Shown piece after piece: positions 63,399 through 64,000 of a stretch of 64,000 nt of DNA. The translations under genes were made by a program, and so were the position numbers. Below the pieces are notes generated by a model. The model ran no database searches, was not told the DNA's origin, and was given only the letters and a program-made list of their open reading frames with translations. Source of the stretch: an uncultured Bartonella sp. GTDB lineage: Bacteria; Pseudomonadota; Alphaproteobacteria; Rhizobiales; Rhizobiaceae. The first letter of the stretch is position 1. Each line of letters starts with the position of its first letter. Location: contig CAMLON010000001.1 in the NCBI GenBank assembly GCA_946481695.1, positions 1-64,000 of the forward strand, read 5' to 3'.

Positions 63399-64000
63399 GC
63401 TTTGGCTCCCCGTCGTCCGGCACCGATCAATGGCGATGACTGTTCATCAAGTGGCCAGCGCGAACGCGGGGCAATATCGAAGGATGAATAGTCGCCGTGA
63501 ATAAAATGTTGTAGCCCTGCATAGGCAATCATGGCCGCATTGTCGGTGCAAAGACCGATTGGCGGTGCGATAAATCTGAATCCATGTGCATCGCACAATT
63601 GTTGCAAACAATTTCTTATGGCCTTGTTCGATGCAACGCCACCGGCAACCACAAGAGAAGCCTCTTTATCAGGATATTCGTTTTTGAAAACGGCAAGTGA
63701 ACGTTCGACACGGTCGCTTAGTGTATCGGTCACAGCAAGTTCAAAACAGGCTGCAATATCGACAATATCTTTGTCGCTTAAAGGTGCCATCTCCAAAGCA
63801 ATTTGCCGTACCGCAGTTTTAAGACCGGAAAATGAAAAATCGAGCCGTTTTTCACCCTTCAACGGTCTTGGCAGTTCTATTCTTTGATTATCGCCTTGAG
63901 CGGCCAGTTTTTCGATAATCGGTCCACCGGGATAGGGAAGGCCAAGAAGCTTTGCGGTTTTATCGAAAGCTTCCCCCAATGCATCGTCAATAGTTGTGCC
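63395..64000 (-). CDS. tsaD: tRNA N6-adenosine threonylcarbamoyltransferase (N-terminus outside window)
   Basis: C-terminal part of about 200 residues; the frame is open to the right edge, with [26 protein letters not shown] near the border, the typical middle of TsaD. Later come [12 protein letters not shown] and [12 protein letters not shown], and [12 protein letters not shown] near the end. TsaD completes the t6A modification of tRNAs. A TTG inside the window that could look like a start is not the real one. Confidence 0.95.
   Translation of the reverse strand, partial: GTTIDDALGEAFDKTAKLLGLPYPGGPIIEKLAAQGDNQRIELPRPLKGEKRLDFSFSGLKTAVRQIALEMAPLSDKDIVDIAACFELAVTDTLSDRVERSLAVFKNEYPDKEASLVVAGGVASNKAIRNCLQQLCDAHGFRFIAPPIGLCTDNAAMIAYAGLQHFIHGDYSSFDIAPRSRWPLDEQSSPLIGAGRRGAKA

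Overview
The window reads as chromosome of a Rhizobiales alphaproteobacterium of the Brucella/Bartonella kind with moderate GC (clearly below that of most rhizobia). This rests on protein features and gene order seen here: sucA-sucB-lpdA with the last two separated by small membrane-protein genes, a BA14K-type secreted protein, a fused MrpA/MrpB (Pha-type) antiporter, hisC-tyrC divergent from metX-metW, ModE with a classical Mo-box, and BioMNY. A gut-associated Bartonella is one candidate, but the species assignment is inference and no database was searched.

Layout. 1-6495: 2-oxoglutarate dehydrogenase genes (sucA cut by the left edge, sucB, a MAPEG protein, a LysE-type exporter, lpdA), closed by a strong terminator. 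6891-10448 (minus): carboxynorspermidine-type spermidine pathway with a TraB/GumN protein. 10625-11083: BA14K-like protein. 11299-17416: six-gene Mrp/Pha cation/proton antiporter operon with overlapping stops and starts. 17662-19717 (minus): hisC-tyrC. 19851-22656: metX-metW-phosphotransferase. 22619-25949 (minus): modE-modA-modB-modC, with a palindromic ModE operator just upstream. 26093-31888: hydroxyacid dehydrogenase, D-amino-acid aminotransferase, holA and an ABC importer. 32070-32144: tRNA-Gly(GCC).

The tRNA is followed by the accessory part of the window (about 32.2-43.5 kb): a HEPN-type Abi_2/AbiF protein preceded by a compact structured RNA with its own promoter-like sequence and terminator, an acetolactate decarboxylase, a GmrSD-like DUF262-DUF1524 nuclease, and a complete type I restriction-modification system (hsdM, hsdS, hsdR). 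This is a small defence island. The AbiF-plus-RNA pair is the most interesting unit: it looks like an RNA-antitoxin toxin-antitoxin locus of the family that has been linked to the origin of Cas13.

After the island come a DASS-family dicarboxylate transporter, a divergent pair of DJ-1/PfpI-fold genes (isonitrile hydratase-like and GlxA-like regulator), thiD with a small secreted protein, a three-subunit membrane gluconate-2-dehydrogenase-type flavocytochrome c, plsC, bioMNY, a universal stress protein, a DD-carboxypeptidase coupled to a CobW GTPase, an L,D-transpeptidase lipoprotein coupled to a TusA-like protein, a probable ETF-beta lysine methyltransferase, EVE and YciI proteins, gpsA, and tsaD (cut by the right edge). 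Most core genes are tightly packed in short operons; the few longer gaps hold hairpins, short repeats or very AT-rich DNA.
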